Origin: Anaerolineae bacterium
Lineage (GTDB): Bacteria; Chloroflexota; Anaerolineae; Anaerolineales; Villigracilaceae
Direction of reading: 5' to 3'
Assembly: GCA_017303735.1 (NCBI GenBank)
Contig: JAFLCF010000255.1
Coordinates: 1 to 5,632 of the forward strand
DNA length: 5,632 nucleotides
The notes under the pieces were generated by a model. The model worked only from the letters and a program-made list of their open reading frames with translations. It was not told the DNA's origin and made no database searches. A program made the translations under genes and the position numbers. Every line of letters starts with the position of its first letter. Position 1 is the stretch's first letter. Below, in pieces: positions 5,434 to 5,632 of the stretch.

Positions 5434-5632
5434 ATAACGGAATGATTTGACCTTCGACTAATCTTTCTTTTTCTGAATCTTTTCTTAATATATACGCCTC
5501 CCCACGGACGAGGCTGGTCTTGCCTTTTTCAGTTTTGACGTACGCTCCATCGCACAACATGATGACGGGGTTATCGTAAAAGAAATGATAGTCTGCGAGC
5601 CATTCATCTTTCACAGACTGTCCATATCCATC
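5432..5632 (-). CDS. Unidentified protein, C-terminal part only (runs off the window edge)
   Basis: The reading frame is open from the right edge of the window to the TAG at 5434-5432, giving 66 visible residues that start DGYGQSVKDEWLADYHF. A GTG at 5614 could in principle start a 60-residue protein, but no good ribosome binding site precedes it and the frame stays open upstream, so a truncated larger gene is more likely. The visible part has alternating short hydrophobic and charged stretches (NPVIMLCDGAYVK, TSLVRGEAYILRK, ERLVEGQIIPL), suggesting several beta strands and no membrane segment. There is one cysteine, in MLCDGAYV. I do not recognise the family. It is the upstream neighbour of the DinB-like and methionine aminopeptidase genes and is probably in the same operon. 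Confidence 0.65.
   Translation of the reverse strand, partial: DGYGQSVKDEWLADYHFFYDNPVIMLCDGAYVKTEKGKTSLVRGEAYILRKDSEKERLVEGQIIPL

Overview
The window reads as ordinary chromosomal DNA of a free-living bacterium with roughly balanced base composition. Gene content and protein style point to a member of Chloroflexota, probably class Anaerolineae. The reasons are a lipoprotein-type HtrA protease whose PDZ domain carries an extra loop, a methyltransferase with a fused C-terminal Trm112-like zinc ribbon, and a ClbS/DinB-like protein beside a methionine aminopeptidase. This assignment is an impression from protein style, not a search result. There are no RNA genes, insertion sequences, phage genes or CRISPR arrays. 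Almost all of the window is coding, and no gene-free stretch exceeds about 110 bases.

Layout: (1) Positions 1-1288, + strand: the 3' part of a class I SAM methyltransferase with a C-terminal zinc ribbon, then, one base after its stop, a six-helix membrane protein of unknown function. (2) Positions 1292-1322: a strong hairpin with A/T-rich flanks that can terminate transcription from both sides. (3) Positions 1330-3403, - strand: a two-gene unit, class B J-domain co-chaperone (CbpA/DnaJ type) followed by an HtrA/DegP-type serine protease lipoprotein. (4) Positions 3404-3513: a divergent intergenic region with a weak + strand promoter candidate and a four-codon mini-ORF that overlaps the next start codon. 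(5) Positions 3514-4095, + strand: a LOG-family nucleotide phosphoribohydrolase. (6) Positions 4106-4166: a large imperfect palindrome between convergent genes. (7) Positions 4178-5632, - strand: a tight three-gene unit, an unidentified partial gene, then a DinB/ClbS-like protein, then type I methionine aminopeptidase.

How the genes fit together: the co-chaperone and protease pair is a plausible protein quality-control unit, with folding help in the cytoplasm and proteolysis outside the membrane. Methionine aminopeptidase is a housekeeping enzyme of N-terminal protein maturation. Its zero-gap junction with the DinB-like gene suggests translational coupling rather than an obvious shared pathway. 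Nothing here amounts to a clear new multi-gene system. The points most worth checking are the palindrome at 4106-4166, the methyltransferase-Trm112 fusion, the unidentified membrane protein and the partial gene at the right edge.
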